DNA of 64,000 bases from Nocardia higoensis NBRC 100133 (GTDB taxonomy: Bacteria; Actinomycetota; Actinomycetes; Mycobacteriales; Mycobacteriaceae): positions 57,915 to 121,914 of the forward strand of contig NZ_BAGA01000073.1 of the NCBI RefSeq assembly GCF_000308595.1, read 5' to 3'. The translations under genes and the position numbers were made by a program. Below are positions 26,685-34,588 of this stretch, in pieces; position 1 is the stretch's first letter, and the number at the start of each line of letters is the position of its first letter. The notes under the pieces are model-generated. The model was not told the origin of the DNA and ran no database searches. It saw only the letters and a program-made list of their open reading frames with translations.

Positions 26685-27500
26685 ATGACAGGAGAGATGG
26701 CAATCGGAGAAAGATCGGCGAACAACTCTCGACGACCCATCGATTCCCACCGCGGGATCGAGGCGATATCGACGGCACTGGCGCAGAAGCCACCGGACAG
26801 CGCCGAGGCGCGGGCACTACGCGAGCAACTCATTCGCCGATGCCTGCCGCTGGGCGAACACATCGCCCGCCGCTACAGCGGTCACGGCGACACCTACGAC
26901 GATCTGTTCCAGGCGGCGAGCCTCGCGATAGCGCTGGCGGTGGACAGCTTCGACCCCCTGCGGGACAAGCCGTTCGTCGCCTTCCTGGTCCCCGAGATCC
27001 TCGGTGCCGTGCGTCGGCGCTCTCGTGACCAGACGTATGCGATGAAGGTCGTGCGCCGCCTCCAGGAGATTCGAGCGAAGATCACGCCGACGGTGGACGC
27101 GATGACCCACCGGCTGGCCCGCGTCCCCACCGCGGCGGAGGTGGCCGGGGAACTGGACGCCGACGTGCAGGAGGTGACGCACGCCCTGCTGGCGAACAGC
27201 GGCTACCGCTCCCGTGCGGCCACCACGCGTCCGGAGATCGTCACCATCGCGGACAGGACGACGAGCGGCACCCTCGATGAGGCCGAGGACCCGGGATACG
27301 AACTCGTCATGCAGGAAGTGGTCGCCTCCCGGGTACTGGCCACGCTCTCGGAGACCGAACGCTGGGTGGTGTATCTGCGATTCTTCCGCCGCCGGCCGCC
27401 GGCCCGGATCGCCGCACAGTTGGGCGTCTCACCGATACAGGTGTCGTGGATACTCTCGCGCGCGCTCGCCACCATCCGCGAGTCCACGCCGCGACCGTAG
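26685..27500 (+). CDS. SigB/SigF-type alternative sigma factor
   Basis: A 271-residue group 3 sigma factor. Region 2 runs from LREQLIRRCLPLGEHIARRY through YDDLFQAASLAIALAVDSFD and FVAFLVPEILGAVRRRSRDQ; the usual HGWAVRVPR is here TYAMKVVR. Region 3 is LARVPTAAEVAGELDADVQE, and region 4 is LSETERWVVYLRFFRRRPPA to GVSPIQVSWILSRALATIRE. The ATG at 26685 has GGAGG four bases upstream; a GTG three bases earlier is possible. No anti-sigma (RsbW) or anti-anti-sigma gene is adjacent in the window. Confidence 0.9.
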   Translation: MTGEMAIGERSANNSRRPIDSHRGIEAISTALAQKPPDSAEARALREQLIRRCLPLGEHIARRYSGHGDTYDDLFQAASLAIALAVDSFDPLRDKPFVAFLVPEILGAVRRRSRDQTYAMKVVRRLQEIRAKITPTVDAMTHRLARVPTAAEVAGELDADVQEVTHALLANSGYRSRAATTRPEIVTIADRTTSGTLDEAEDPGYELVMQEVVASRVLATLSETERWVVYLRFFRRRPPARIAAQLGVSPIQVSWILSRALATIRESTPRP

Positions 27501-27520
27501 GCGCCGGTCCGGCCGGTGCG

Positions 27521-28360
27521 TTACTTCAGCATGCTGCCCGCGTCGACGGGCAGGGGGACGCCGGTGACGTAGCGGGCTTCGTCCGAGGCCAGGAAGAGCA
27601 CGGCGTTGCTGATGTCGGAAGGCTCGACCCACCCGACCGGCAGTGTGTGCATCAACTGGGCGACCGGGGCGAAGTCCGCCGGGCCCGGGTTCTCGAGGTC
27701 GGGCCGGAAGAGTTTCATGGTGCCCTCGTTCATGAACAGCGGAGTATTCACATTGGTGGGGTGCACCGAGTTGACCCGGATGGAGTGCGCGCCGAGTTCG
27801 ACGGCGAAGGCGCGCATGAGGCCGACGACGCCGTGCTTCGCGGCGACGTAGTGGCCGGTGTGCGGGTAGGCCTTGAGGCCGCCGACGGAAGAGGTGAGCA
27901 CGATCGAGCCGCCGCGTCCACCTGAGATCAGGTGCGGCACTCCGGCTTTCACCGACTTCCAGACACCACCGAGATTGGTGTCGATCATCGTCTGCCAGTC
28001 GTCCTCGCTGGTCTCGGCCAGCGTCGCGCCACCGTTGCCGATGCCGGCGTTCGCCACGATGATGTCGAGCCTGCCCAGCTGCTCGACGCCGCTGTCGACA
28101 GCGGCGCGCACGGCGTCGTAGTCGCGGACATCGGCCTGAGTGGCCACGATCCGGCGACCGAGACCTTTCACCAGGTCCGCGGTCTCGGCCAGATCATCGG
28201 GTGTGGCGTGCGGGATGTCCGGGCTGCCGCCCGCGGGCCCGCAGATGTCGATGGCGATGATGTCGGCCCCCTCCTGCGCCAAGCGCACCGCGTGACTGCG
28301 GCCCTGCCCGCGCGCCGCGCCCGTGATGAAGGCGACCTTGCCCTCGACCCGCCCTGTCAT
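27521..28360 (-). CDS. SDR-family oxidoreductase, mycofactocin-coupled type
   Basis: A 279-residue short-chain dehydrogenase. VAFITGAARGQGRSHAVRLA holds the TGxxxGxG cofactor motif, NAGIG the NAG element, and SSVGGLKAYPHTGHYVAAKH the Ser-Tyr-Lys active site. The GQGRSHAV-type motif and the AIDICGP loop, with an insertion after it, are typical of mycofactocin-dependent carveol-dehydrogenase-like SDRs that retain bound NAD. Substrate is probably a secondary alcohol or terpenoid. It lies downstream of TetR and near a P450, both sharing an operator motif. Ten bases into the preceding region is the operator described separately. Confidence 0.88.
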   Translation of the reverse strand: MTGRVEGKVAFITGAARGQGRSHAVRLAQEGADIIAIDICGPAGGSPDIPHATPDDLAETADLVKGLGRRIVATQADVRDYDAVRAAVDSGVEQLGRLDIIVANAGIGNGGATLAETSEDDWQTMIDTNLGGVWKSVKAGVPHLISGGRGGSIVLTSSVGGLKAYPHTGHYVAAKHGVVGLMRAFAVELGAHSIRVNSVHPTNVNTPLFMNEGTMKLFRPDLENPGPADFAPVAQLMHTLPVGWVEPSDISNAVLFLASDEARYVTGVPLPVDAGSMLK

Positions 28361-28397
28361 GAGACCACCCCGTCCCGCTGTGCCGACAGCCCAATGC

Positions 28398-28411
28398 TGA
28401 TCGGACGATCA
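28398..28411. promoter_or_regulatory. 14-bp perfect palindrome TGATCGGACGATCA, putative TetR operator
   Basis: Two six-base arms around GA lie 38 bases before the SDR start, between SDR and the upstream tetR. A near-identical 14-mer sits in front of the P450 and tetR genes. The shared form is TGATCGGWCGATMA. The regulator assignment is inferred. Confidence 0.6.
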
Positions 28412-28424
28412 AATCACTGTGGCA

Positions 28425-29096
28425 TCAGCGGTCGGGGGTGTCAACGGTCGCGTGGGGGGCCGCACCCTGGTCCCCGCGCCCGGCGCTCGGTGCGGCGTTG
28501 TCGGTGGGCGGTGCGGTCGGCATCCGATACTGCTCGAGGAAACGCTCCACGAAGGCGCGCAGTTCCTCGTGCCCCTGGGTCATGCCGACGGCGCCCTCGT
28601 TGCAGATGATCCGTGCCGCGCCGGTGAGCAGGATCGACATCACCACCGGCGGGAAGGCGTCGGTATCGACGCCGTGCGCGCGCAATACGAGCGTGACGGC
28701 CGCGGTCTCGATGTCGCGCACCCGCTCGGCATAGGCCCGCAGTTCCGAACCGATGGCCTTCCGGTGATTCGCCAGCGCCATGAATTCGGTGTTGAGCTGG
28801 GTGAATCGGTTCTCGCTGTTGATCACCCAGAGTGCGCGCAGCGGGTCCTGCTCGGCGAGAGCCCGGCGCATGCGCCCGAGGGCGAGTTCCGCCCCGGTGC
28901 GCATCACGGCCAGGTACAGGTCGTCCATCGTCGGGAAGTAGTAGTAGACCAGCGCCGATCTGACCCCGGCGCGCTCGGCGACCCGCCGCGAGGTCGCGGC
29001 GGCATAACCCTCCTCGCGGATGATCGCCGCGGTCGCCGCCATCAGCCTGCCGCGGGTGTCGCCCTCGGCGGTCTTGCGCGGGCCGCGCCCGGCCAT
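28425..29096 (-). CDS. TetR-family transcriptional regulator
   Basis: A 223-residue repressor candidate. Residues 15-65 are the DNA-binding domain: LMAATAAIIREEGYAAATSR followed by VAERAGVRSALVYYYFPTMD. The ligand domain begins at about 70. A disordered Pro/Asp-rich tail follows residue 195. It is divergent from a cytochrome P450 (start 29229), and the intervening region holds a TGATCGGTCGATAA site. The SDR gene 64 bases downstream has the same motif, so the three genes look like one regulatory unit. Confidence 0.9.
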   Translation of the reverse strand: MAGRGPRKTAEGDTRGRLMAATAAIIREEGYAAATSRRVAERAGVRSALVYYYFPTMDDLYLAVMRTGAELALGRMRRALAEQDPLRALWVINSENRFTQLNTEFMALANHRKAIGSELRAYAERVRDIETAAVTLVLRAHGVDTDAFPPVVMSILLTGAARIICNEGAVGMTQGHEELRAFVERFLEQYRMPTAPPTDNAAPSAGRGDQGAAPHATVDTPDR

Positions 29097-29174
29097 CAGC
29101 GCGGCCCGCGTTCGGCGCTGTGAACCCTTGACCGCCCGACTTGCCTCGTGCTACCCATGGGGCACTCTAACATT

Positions 29175-29188
29175 TGATCGGTCGATAA
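29175..29188. promoter_or_regulatory. TGATCGGTCGATAA, putative TetR operator before the P450 gene
   Basis: Near-palindrome related to the perfect copy at 28398-28411, in the 132-base region between tetR and the P450. A further GCGATCGG half lies at 29194. It could repress both genes. Confidence 0.55.
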
Positions 29189-29228
29189 AATTTGCGATCG
29201 GTCCCCGGAGGAAGGCGGGTGGGCCCCG

Positions 29229-30524
29229 GTGACGGATCCCGCGACAGTCGACTATTTCTCCGACCCGGACATCGCGCAGTACCCCTACGACTACCTCGAC
29301 GAGCTGCGCAGCTGGAACCCGGTGTTCCGGGAACCGCACCAGGGCGTCGTCGCGGTCACCGGCCACCAGGAAGCCGTCGAGGTATTCCGCGACAGCGAGT
29401 CCTTCTCGGCCTGCGTCTCGATCGGCGGGCCGTTCCCGCCGCTGCCGTTCGTGCCGGAGGGTGAGGACATCAGCGCGCAGATCGAGGCCCATCGCGACCG
29501 GTTCCCGATCTTCGAGCACATGGTCACCATGGACCCGCCCGAACACACGCGCGCCCGCGCGCTGCTGAGCCGCCTGCTGACCCCGAAGCGCCTGAAGGAC
29601 AACGAGGAATGCATCTGGCGGCTGGCCGACGAGCAGTTCGACATCGCGTGCGCGCAGGGCAAGTGCGAATTCCTGGCCGACTACGCCAAGCCGTTCGCGA
29701 CCCTCGCCATCGCCGACCTGCTCGGCGTCCCCGAGCGCGATCACGACGAATTCCTGTTCACGCTGACCGGCAGCACCCGGCCGGGCAGCCGGGTCGGCGC
29801 GCTCGATCACGAACCGGTCGGCAGTAATCCGCTGCAATGGCTCGACGACAAGTTCGCCGGATATCTCTCCGAGCGCAGACGCGAGCCGCGCCCGGACGTC
29901 CTCGGGGCACTGGCCACCACGCCGTATCCCGACGGCACGATTCCCGAGCTCATCGAGGTCGTCCGGCCCGCCACCTTCCTGTTCGCGGCAGGCCAGGAGA
30001 CAGTCACCAAACTGCTGAGCTCGGCGGTCCAGGTGCTCGCCGATCATCCGGAACTGCAACGACGGCTGCGCGCGGATCGCAGCCTGATCGGTGCGTTCAT
30101 CGAGGAATCGCTGCGCTACGAAAGCCCGACCAAGGTCGACTTCCGGCTCGCCCGCCGCACCACCACGGTCGGCGGCGTGCACATCCCCGCGGGCACGGTC
30201 GTCATGATCTGCATCGGCGCCGCCAACCGCGACCCGCGCACATTCGAAGCGCCGCACGAGTTCCGGCTCGATCGGCGCAATGCCCGCGAGCACCTGGCCT
30301 TCGGCCGCGGCGTGCACACCTGCGCGGGCGCGCCGCTCGCGCGGGTGGAGGGCCGGATCACCCTCGAGCGCATCCTCGACCGCTGCACCGCCATCGCTGT
30401 GGACGAGACGGCGCACGGGCCGCGCGCGGCACGCAGGTACGAGTACGAGCCGACGTTCCTGCTGCGCGGTCTGCGCGAGCTGCACATCACCCTCGAACCG
30501 GCGGATCGAGCAGCGAGCCGCTGA
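29229..30524 (+). CDS. Cytochrome P450
   Basis: A 431-residue bacterial class I P450, so needing ferredoxin and reductase from elsewhere. The I-helix is FLFAAGQETVTKLLSSAV (AGxET oxygen-activation motif), the K-helix ExxR is EESLRYESP, and the heme ligand loop is HLAFGRGVHTCAGAPLARVE with the cysteine in HTCAG. MVTMDPPEHTRARALLSRLL is the C-helix region. Substrate unknown. The GTG at 29229 has only a distant GGAGGAAGG before it. Its pairing with a mycofactocin-type SDR and a TetR suggests hydroxylation and oxidation of one substrate, for example a terpene or aromatic (inference). Confidence 0.93.
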   Translation: MTDPATVDYFSDPDIAQYPYDYLDELRSWNPVFREPHQGVVAVTGHQEAVEVFRDSESFSACVSIGGPFPPLPFVPEGEDISAQIEAHRDRFPIFEHMVTMDPPEHTRARALLSRLLTPKRLKDNEECIWRLADEQFDIACAQGKCEFLADYAKPFATLAIADLLGVPERDHDEFLFTLTGSTRPGSRVGALDHEPVGSNPLQWLDDKFAGYLSERRREPRPDVLGALATTPYPDGTIPELIEVVRPATFLFAAGQETVTKLLSSAVQVLADHPELQRRLRADRSLIGAFIEESLRYESPTKVDFRLARRTTTVGGVHIPAGTVVMICIGAANRDPRTFEAPHEFRLDRRNAREHLAFGRGVHTCAGAPLARVEGRITLERILDRCTAIAVDETAHGPRAARRYEYEPTFLLRGLRELHITLEPADRAASR

Positions 30525-30737
30525 ATCCGACAGCGACCACTTCCGCCCGTCCGGGCCTACGCTCTCGATGTAGCGGATACAACCCACGTCCTGTTCGTAA
30601 CCGAACGGGTATACGCCGGCCGCGCTGAGGGGTGCCGGAATCGTGTCATGTACCGCAACCGTCCCGTACCGGCGTTGATCTCGGTGTAGCTCCTGAGCCC
30701 ACACCGGATGCGTGCACGGTCAGCGAGTTGCGATCGG

Positions 30738-31148
30738 CTATCCGCGTCCTGGCTGTATCGCGGGCCGGGCTCCGGTAGCAGTCAGCAGCGCGGCGAAGGC
30801 GAGGGGCATGATGGTCTGATAGCCGATCCACAGCTCGCCGGCCGAGTGGCCGGATTGTCGCGCAAGCGATAGGGCCGCCGCCGTCACTACGAGCCAGCCG
30901 GTGTCATAGGCCACCATCAGGCGCAGGTAGGTCCTGACCGGACGGCGACGCAGGTATCCGAGCTCGACGCCGCCTCCGATGAAAAGCGCGAGCCCGCAGG
31001 TGATCATCAGCCAGGGCTGCACCCCGAGCCGATGACCCAGGGCTTCGGCGTCGAGGGTGTAGACGCCGGCGAGCAGTATCTTGACCGCACCGTCGGCGAT
31101 GATTCCCAGAGTCTGTCCTGTGACCGGCACGAGGTGTTCGCGAGTCAT
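30738..31148 (-). CDS. Four-helix membrane protein co-transcribed with DUF1772 protein
   Basis: A 136-residue membrane protein. Helices are visible at GQTLGIIADGAVKILLAGVY, WLMITCGLALFIGGGVELG, LVAYDTGWLVVTAAALSL and YQTIMPLAFAALLTATG. It matches no family I recognise with certainty. Its ATG overlaps the TGA of the DUF1772 gene in ATGA form, so the two are translated together and share the divergent TetR's control. Confidence 0.75.
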   Translation of the reverse strand: MTREHLVPVTGQTLGIIADGAVKILLAGVYTLDAEALGHRLGVQPWLMITCGLALFIGGGVELGYLRRRPVRTYLRLMVAYDTGWLVVTAAALSLARQSGHSAGELWIGYQTIMPLAFAALLTATGARPAIQPGRG

Positions 31149-31660
31149 CGGCGCACCTGCTCCGGGGATGGCTGGATCCGCCCGGTGGTCCGGGGACTCT
31201 CGGCAGTCGCGGATCCGATGATCGTGATGATTGCCAGCGCGAACGCGACCAGGGCGCAGCCGGTTCGGGTGAAGTGGAACAGTTCCCAGCGTCGCAGGAT
31301 CTCGGTGTAGTCGGCGGGCAAGGCATCCACCCGCCAGTGCTTGATCCGCTGATTGATCGGCACGTTCCCCCATCGGGTCACCACGAACGAGGCGAACACC
31401 AACGACGAGGCACTCGCAGCGATCCAACGCTGCCGATGGGTCGATCGGATCGCGAGCAGCAGGGTGCTCGCGGCCGCCAGAGCCATCAGCGATTGCATGA
31501 CCGGGCCGTTGACCCGCATGAGCGCGGTGTGGAACGTGAACCGTACATCGAGGGGCACTTCACGGAACGCATACAGCACGTTCACCGCGCCGTATCCGAA
31601 CGCTCCGGCCAACAGGCCGGGGAACAACAACGCGGCTCCCCTGACGGATTTCGACAGCAT
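31145..31660 (-). CDS. DUF1772 (anthrone-oxygenase-like) membrane protein
   Basis: A 171-residue four-helix membrane protein. The block NVPINQRIKHW, followed by ALPADYTEILRRWELFHFTR, is the signature of the DUF1772 family, some members of which act as anthrone oxygenases. Helices lie at VRGAALLFPGLLAGAFGYGA, SLMALAAASTLLLAI and ALVAFALAIITIIGS. The start at 31660 is favoured over a TTG at 31732: GGAG lies six bases before it. The TTG is inside the operator region of the divergent tetR gene. Confidence 0.8.
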   Translation of the reverse strand: MLSKSVRGAALLFPGLLAGAFGYGAVNVLYAFREVPLDVRFTFHTALMRVNGPVMQSLMALAAASTLLLAIRSTHRQRWIAASASSLVFASFVVTRWGNVPINQRIKHWRVDALPADYTEILRRWELFHFTRTGCALVAFALAIITIIGSATAESPRTTGRIQPSPEQVRR

Positions 31661-31675
31661 CAACCACTCCACTCC

Positions 31676-31698
31676 TATCGCAACATCGAGTTGCGATA
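31676..31698. promoter_or_regulatory. TetR operator candidate 1: 23-bp inverted repeat
   Basis: TATCGCAAC and GTTGCGATA are perfect nine-base inverted arms around five bases. It lies 15 bases before the DUF1772 start. A second copy with the same arms and spacing follows 26 bases on. Confidence 0.75.
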
Positions 31699-31724
31699 TC
31701 GTCAGCATGCCCGCCTGTCTCCGA

Positions 31725-31747
31725 TATCGCAACTAGGAGTTGCAATG
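31725..31747. promoter_or_regulatory. TetR operator candidate 2, overlapping the tetR start codon
   Basis: TATCGCAAC is followed by TAGGA and GTTGCAATG, an imperfect right arm. It contains the ribosome-binding site (AGGAG) and the ATG of the tetR gene at 31745-31747. Binding there would give direct autorepression. Confidence 0.7.
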
Positions 31748-32338
31748 GGTTCTTCCGCGTCCCTGGGACGTGGCGCCAAGGTGCGCTCCGCCGTGCTCGC
31801 GGCGACCATCGACGAGCTGAGCGAACGAGGTTATGCCGCTTTCACGATCGAAAACGTCGCCCACCGCACCGGGGTGCACAAGACCACCGTCTACCGGCGA
31901 TGGCCCGACCGTGAGACCCTGATCGCCGAGGCGTTGACCGACAGCGTCGCCATCGAGATCCCCGTTCCCGACACCGGTTCGATCGACGATGATCTGTGCG
32001 CGCTCGCACGCAGCCTCGTCACGTGGGTCAACAGCGCCTCCGGCCGAGCGGTGCTGGCCGTGCTGGTCTCCACCGCCGCGGGCCTGCCCGCACCGCCCAA
32101 TTCTGCTCGACATGTCTTCCGCGACAGGATTCGGCAGACCCTGCCGGTGGTGACGCGGGCAATCGCGCGCGGTGAGCTTCCCGACGGTACGAACCCTGCT
32201 GAGATGATCAAAACCCTTGTGGCGCCGATCTATTTCCGCGTCCTGATCACCGGTGAACCGGTCGATGACAAGACCGCCGACGCCGCCGCTACATTGGCTC
32301 TGACAGCCGCACGTACTCGCCAGTTCGTCGATCGATGA
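31745..32338 (+). CDS. TetR-family transcriptional regulator
   Basis: A 197-residue repressor candidate. Residues 14-60 form the helix-turn-helix: VLAATIDELSERGYAAFTIE, then VAHRTGVHKTTVYRRWPDRE. The ligand domain is of the TetR_C_11 style. The ATG at 31745 has AGGAG five bases upstream and lies inside an inverted repeat shared with a second copy upstream, so it probably represses itself and the divergent DUF1772 operon. Confidence 0.9.
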   Translation: MGSSASLGRGAKVRSAVLAATIDELSERGYAAFTIENVAHRTGVHKTTVYRRWPDRETLIAEALTDSVAIEIPVPDTGSIDDDLCALARSLVTWVNSASGRAVLAVLVSTAAGLPAPPNSARHVFRDRIRQTLPVVTRAIARGELPDGTNPAEMIKTLVAPIYFRVLITGEPVDDKTADAAATLALTAARTRQFVDR

Positions 32339-32407
32339 ACACACTCGTAGCCGCTGAGAAATCGATCGTGGTCGGAAAGACGATTCGCAGCCCGGCGCGC
32401 TCAATGC

Positions 32408-32570
32408 TGCGGGTACGAACGGATCTGGGGCGAGAAGGCTTCCGGCGAACCAGCTCGGCGTCCGGAATGGGACGAATGCTTCGAGCGCCTGCGTCGCGGT
32501 GACGAGTTCGTCATCACCCGGCTGTCGCGGCCGGACCGGTGGCCGGCCTCACGCCCTGACCGAACTCCAG
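32408..32570 (+). pseudogene. Serine-recombinase (resolvase) N-terminal remnant, frameshifted
   Basis: In one frame the translation reads YERIWGEKASGEPARRPEWD, continuing with ECFERLRRGDEFVITRLSR, like the Tn3-type resolvase segment with the conserved RP and RLSR elements. A frame change at about 32535 then gives PHALTELQ, the expected HLVELVTELQ-like helix. The N-terminal catalytic serine region and the DNA-binding domain are absent. Broken mobile-element debris in the 32339-32696 gap. The rest of the gap has no other recognised feature. Confidence 0.6.
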
Positions 32571-32696
32571 ATGAGCACGCCGAGCTCGCGGTCGGGTGTT
32601 GTGTGGGACCGCCGGTCCCATATATTCTGGATCACGCCACGCAGCTCGCGTGCGCACGGCCGGCGTCGCATCGCCGGCGAAAACGAGGAGGCATCG

Positions 32697-33686
32697 ATGA
32701 CGCTGTCCGAATCGGCGAGCACAGGATTGTTCGATCAGGCCTACCGGGAAGCGCTGGCGACGCTCTCCGACGGGTCGGTGCACCGAAAGTTCGACCCCTA
32801 TCTCGATATCGATTGGGATGCACCGGAATTCGCCATAGACCCGAACGACCCGAGATGGGTTCTCTCGGCCGACCACGACCCGCTCGGCGCGACCAGGTGG
32901 TACCGCGATCTGGCGATCCACCGGCAGATCGAGATCGGGCGGTGGCGCACCGCCAACGCGATCAAGGTCGGTGCGGCCTTCGAGAGTGTGCTCATCCGCG
33001 GGGTGATGCAGTACATCATGAAGCTGCCCAACGGGTCCCCGGAGTTCCGGTACTGCCTGCACGAGATGACCGAAGAGTGCAACCACATCCAGATGTTCCA
33101 GGAGCTGGTCAACCGCATCGGCGACGATGTGCCCGGCATGCGGCCCGTCTTCCGCGCGCTTTCCCCCTTCATCGGCGTCGCGGGCGGCTTCGCCCCGGTC
33201 ATCCTGTTCATCGGGATCCTCGGTGGCGAGGAGCCGATCGACCATTACCAGAAGGCCTTGCTGCGCGAAGGCGCGAACCTACCGCCCGCGGTCCGGCGCA
33301 CGATGCAGATCCACATCGCCGAGGAAGCGCGCCACATCAGCTTCGCCGACAAGTTCCTCGAGGCGCACGTGGCCCACATGTCCCCGGCGGGCCGGGCAGC
33401 GGCCGCTATCGCCTTTCCGCTGGTGATGCGCTGGCTGGCCGGCGAGATCATGGTGCCGCCGCGGTCGTTCGCGCGGAAGTTCGGCATCCCGCGTGAGGTA
33501 TTCGACGAAGCGTTCTGGCACGCGCCGCATTCGCGGCGGATCCTGTCCGGCTACTTCGGTGACGTACGCAAGCTGGCCGAGGATCTGGGCTTGATGACGC
33601 CCGTCGGAAAGAAGCTGTGGTCGCTGCTCCACATCGACGGCGAGCCCTCGCGGCATCGAGGGGAGCCCGTCCGAAGGATCGCCTGA
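32697..33686 (+). CDS. AurF-like diiron oxygenase
   Basis: A 329-residue protein resembling the p-aminobenzoate N-oxygenase family (AurF), which carries a non-heme diiron site. Likely ligands are in HEMTEECNHIQMFQE (Glu-x-x-His) near residue 122, and in HIAEEARHISFADKF near residue 205; IRGVMQYIMK holds a further helix. Function could be amine or alkyl oxidation; substrate unknown. The ATG at 32697 has GAGGAG eight bases before it; the frame is open upstream because it overlaps resolvase debris. It stands next to a TetR gene on the opposite strand with tail-to-tail ends. Confidence 0.85.
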   Translation: MTLSESASTGLFDQAYREALATLSDGSVHRKFDPYLDIDWDAPEFAIDPNDPRWVLSADHDPLGATRWYRDLAIHRQIEIGRWRTANAIKVGAAFESVLIRGVMQYIMKLPNGSPEFRYCLHEMTEECNHIQMFQELVNRIGDDVPGMRPVFRALSPFIGVAGGFAPVILFIGILGGEEPIDHYQKALLREGANLPPAVRRTMQIHIAEEARHISFADKFLEAHVAHMSPAGRAAAAIAFPLVMRWLAGEIMVPPRSFARKFGIPREVFDEAFWHAPHSRRILSGYFGDVRKLAEDLGLMTPVGKKLWSLLHIDGEPSRHRGEPVRRIA

Positions 33687-33698
33687 CCGGAGCCGGAC

Positions 33699-34430
33699 TC
33701 AGCGCGGCGTCCGGACCGCGGACAGCCGGGTGAGTGCGGACAGCAACGGCTCATCCGGGTCGAGATCCAGGTTCTGCGCGCGGGCGGCGCCGTCGAGCAC
33801 GCTCCAGGCATAGCCCGCGAGTTCGCCGATCAGCCGCTCCCGGCTCAGTGTGCGCTCCGGGCTGCGCACCCAGCGGGTCACGGTGGCCTCGGTCATCGAC
33901 ACGATCGCGAAGGTCATCGTGTCGACCACCGGCTCGTCCACCACACCGACCACTCCGGCCAGCCCCGACACCAGCTCACGGGTGTCGGCCGCGATCCGGT
34001 CCTTCAGGCTGCTGATGCCGTCCACGTCGTCCGGGTCGCCGTAGGCGGGTCCGCGGCGGAGGAACTCGTAGAGCCCGGCGTGCTGGTCGATCCAGTCCAC
34101 GACCACGGCGACGGTGCGGTGCAGGATCTCGTCGATGGAGCCGACCGAGACGTCCAGCGCCGCGGCCAACGTCTCGGCGAACCGGTCGGCAATGGCCGTC
34201 CTGGTCCGCCGATCCAATTCGTCACGTCCGGAGAACTGCCGGTAGACCACCGATTTCGCGAGCCCCGCCCGCTCGGTGATCCGCTGCATCGGCACCTCGG
34301 CGCCGGGTGGGCTCTCCTCGAGCAATTCGACGAGCGCCGCGACGATCCGCTCCCGCCGCCCCTCGTTGTGCGGCTGCCAGCGCGCCCGCCTGCCGCCGGC
34401 CGGCGGATCCGGTGGGTCGAGGGTCGGCAC
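33699..34430 (-). CDS. TetR-family transcriptional regulator
   Basis: A 243-residue regulator. Residues 22-75 are the DNA-binding domain: RIVAALVELLEESPPGAEVP, then MQRITERAGLAKSVVYRQFS. The remainder is a TetR_C domain. Two start codons are possible; the GTG at 34430 is used since the frame beyond it is Cys/Pro-rich and not similar to TetR proteins. It is divergent from a PucR-type regulator over 158 bases and convergent with the AurF-like gene. Confidence 0.85.
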   Translation of the reverse strand: MPTLDPPDPPAGGRRARWQPHNEGRRERIVAALVELLEESPPGAEVPMQRITERAGLAKSVVYRQFSGRDELDRRTRTAIADRFAETLAAALDVSVGSIDEILHRTVAVVVDWIDQHAGLYEFLRRGPAYGDPDDVDGISSLKDRIAADTRELVSGLAGVVGVVDEPVVDTMTFAIVSMTEATVTRWVRSPERTLSRERLIGELAGYAWSVLDGAARAQNLDLDPDEPLLSALTRLSAVRTPR

Positions 34431-34588
34431 GCACCCGAGTCTAGAGCAGGGCTGACACACTCTGGACCCGATCACAAGGGGTATCGGGTGAGTTCGTCGG
34501 GTATCACAAACACTGCCGGTACCCGGTCGATACTCGCGTGAGGGCCGTTAGGTTGAAGCGCTGCGCTACTCGGGCGGAAGGAATCTCC

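Noticed and set aside
30560..30704. Leftward peptide TVAVHDTIPAPLSAAGVYPF in the gap after the P450
   Set aside because: It looks protein-like for about 30 residues but no family was recognised, and the frame continues as antisense of the P450.
29151..30704. Leftward 517-codon frame across the P450 gene
   Set aside because: Antisense of an unmistakable P450 with heme and I-helix motifs.
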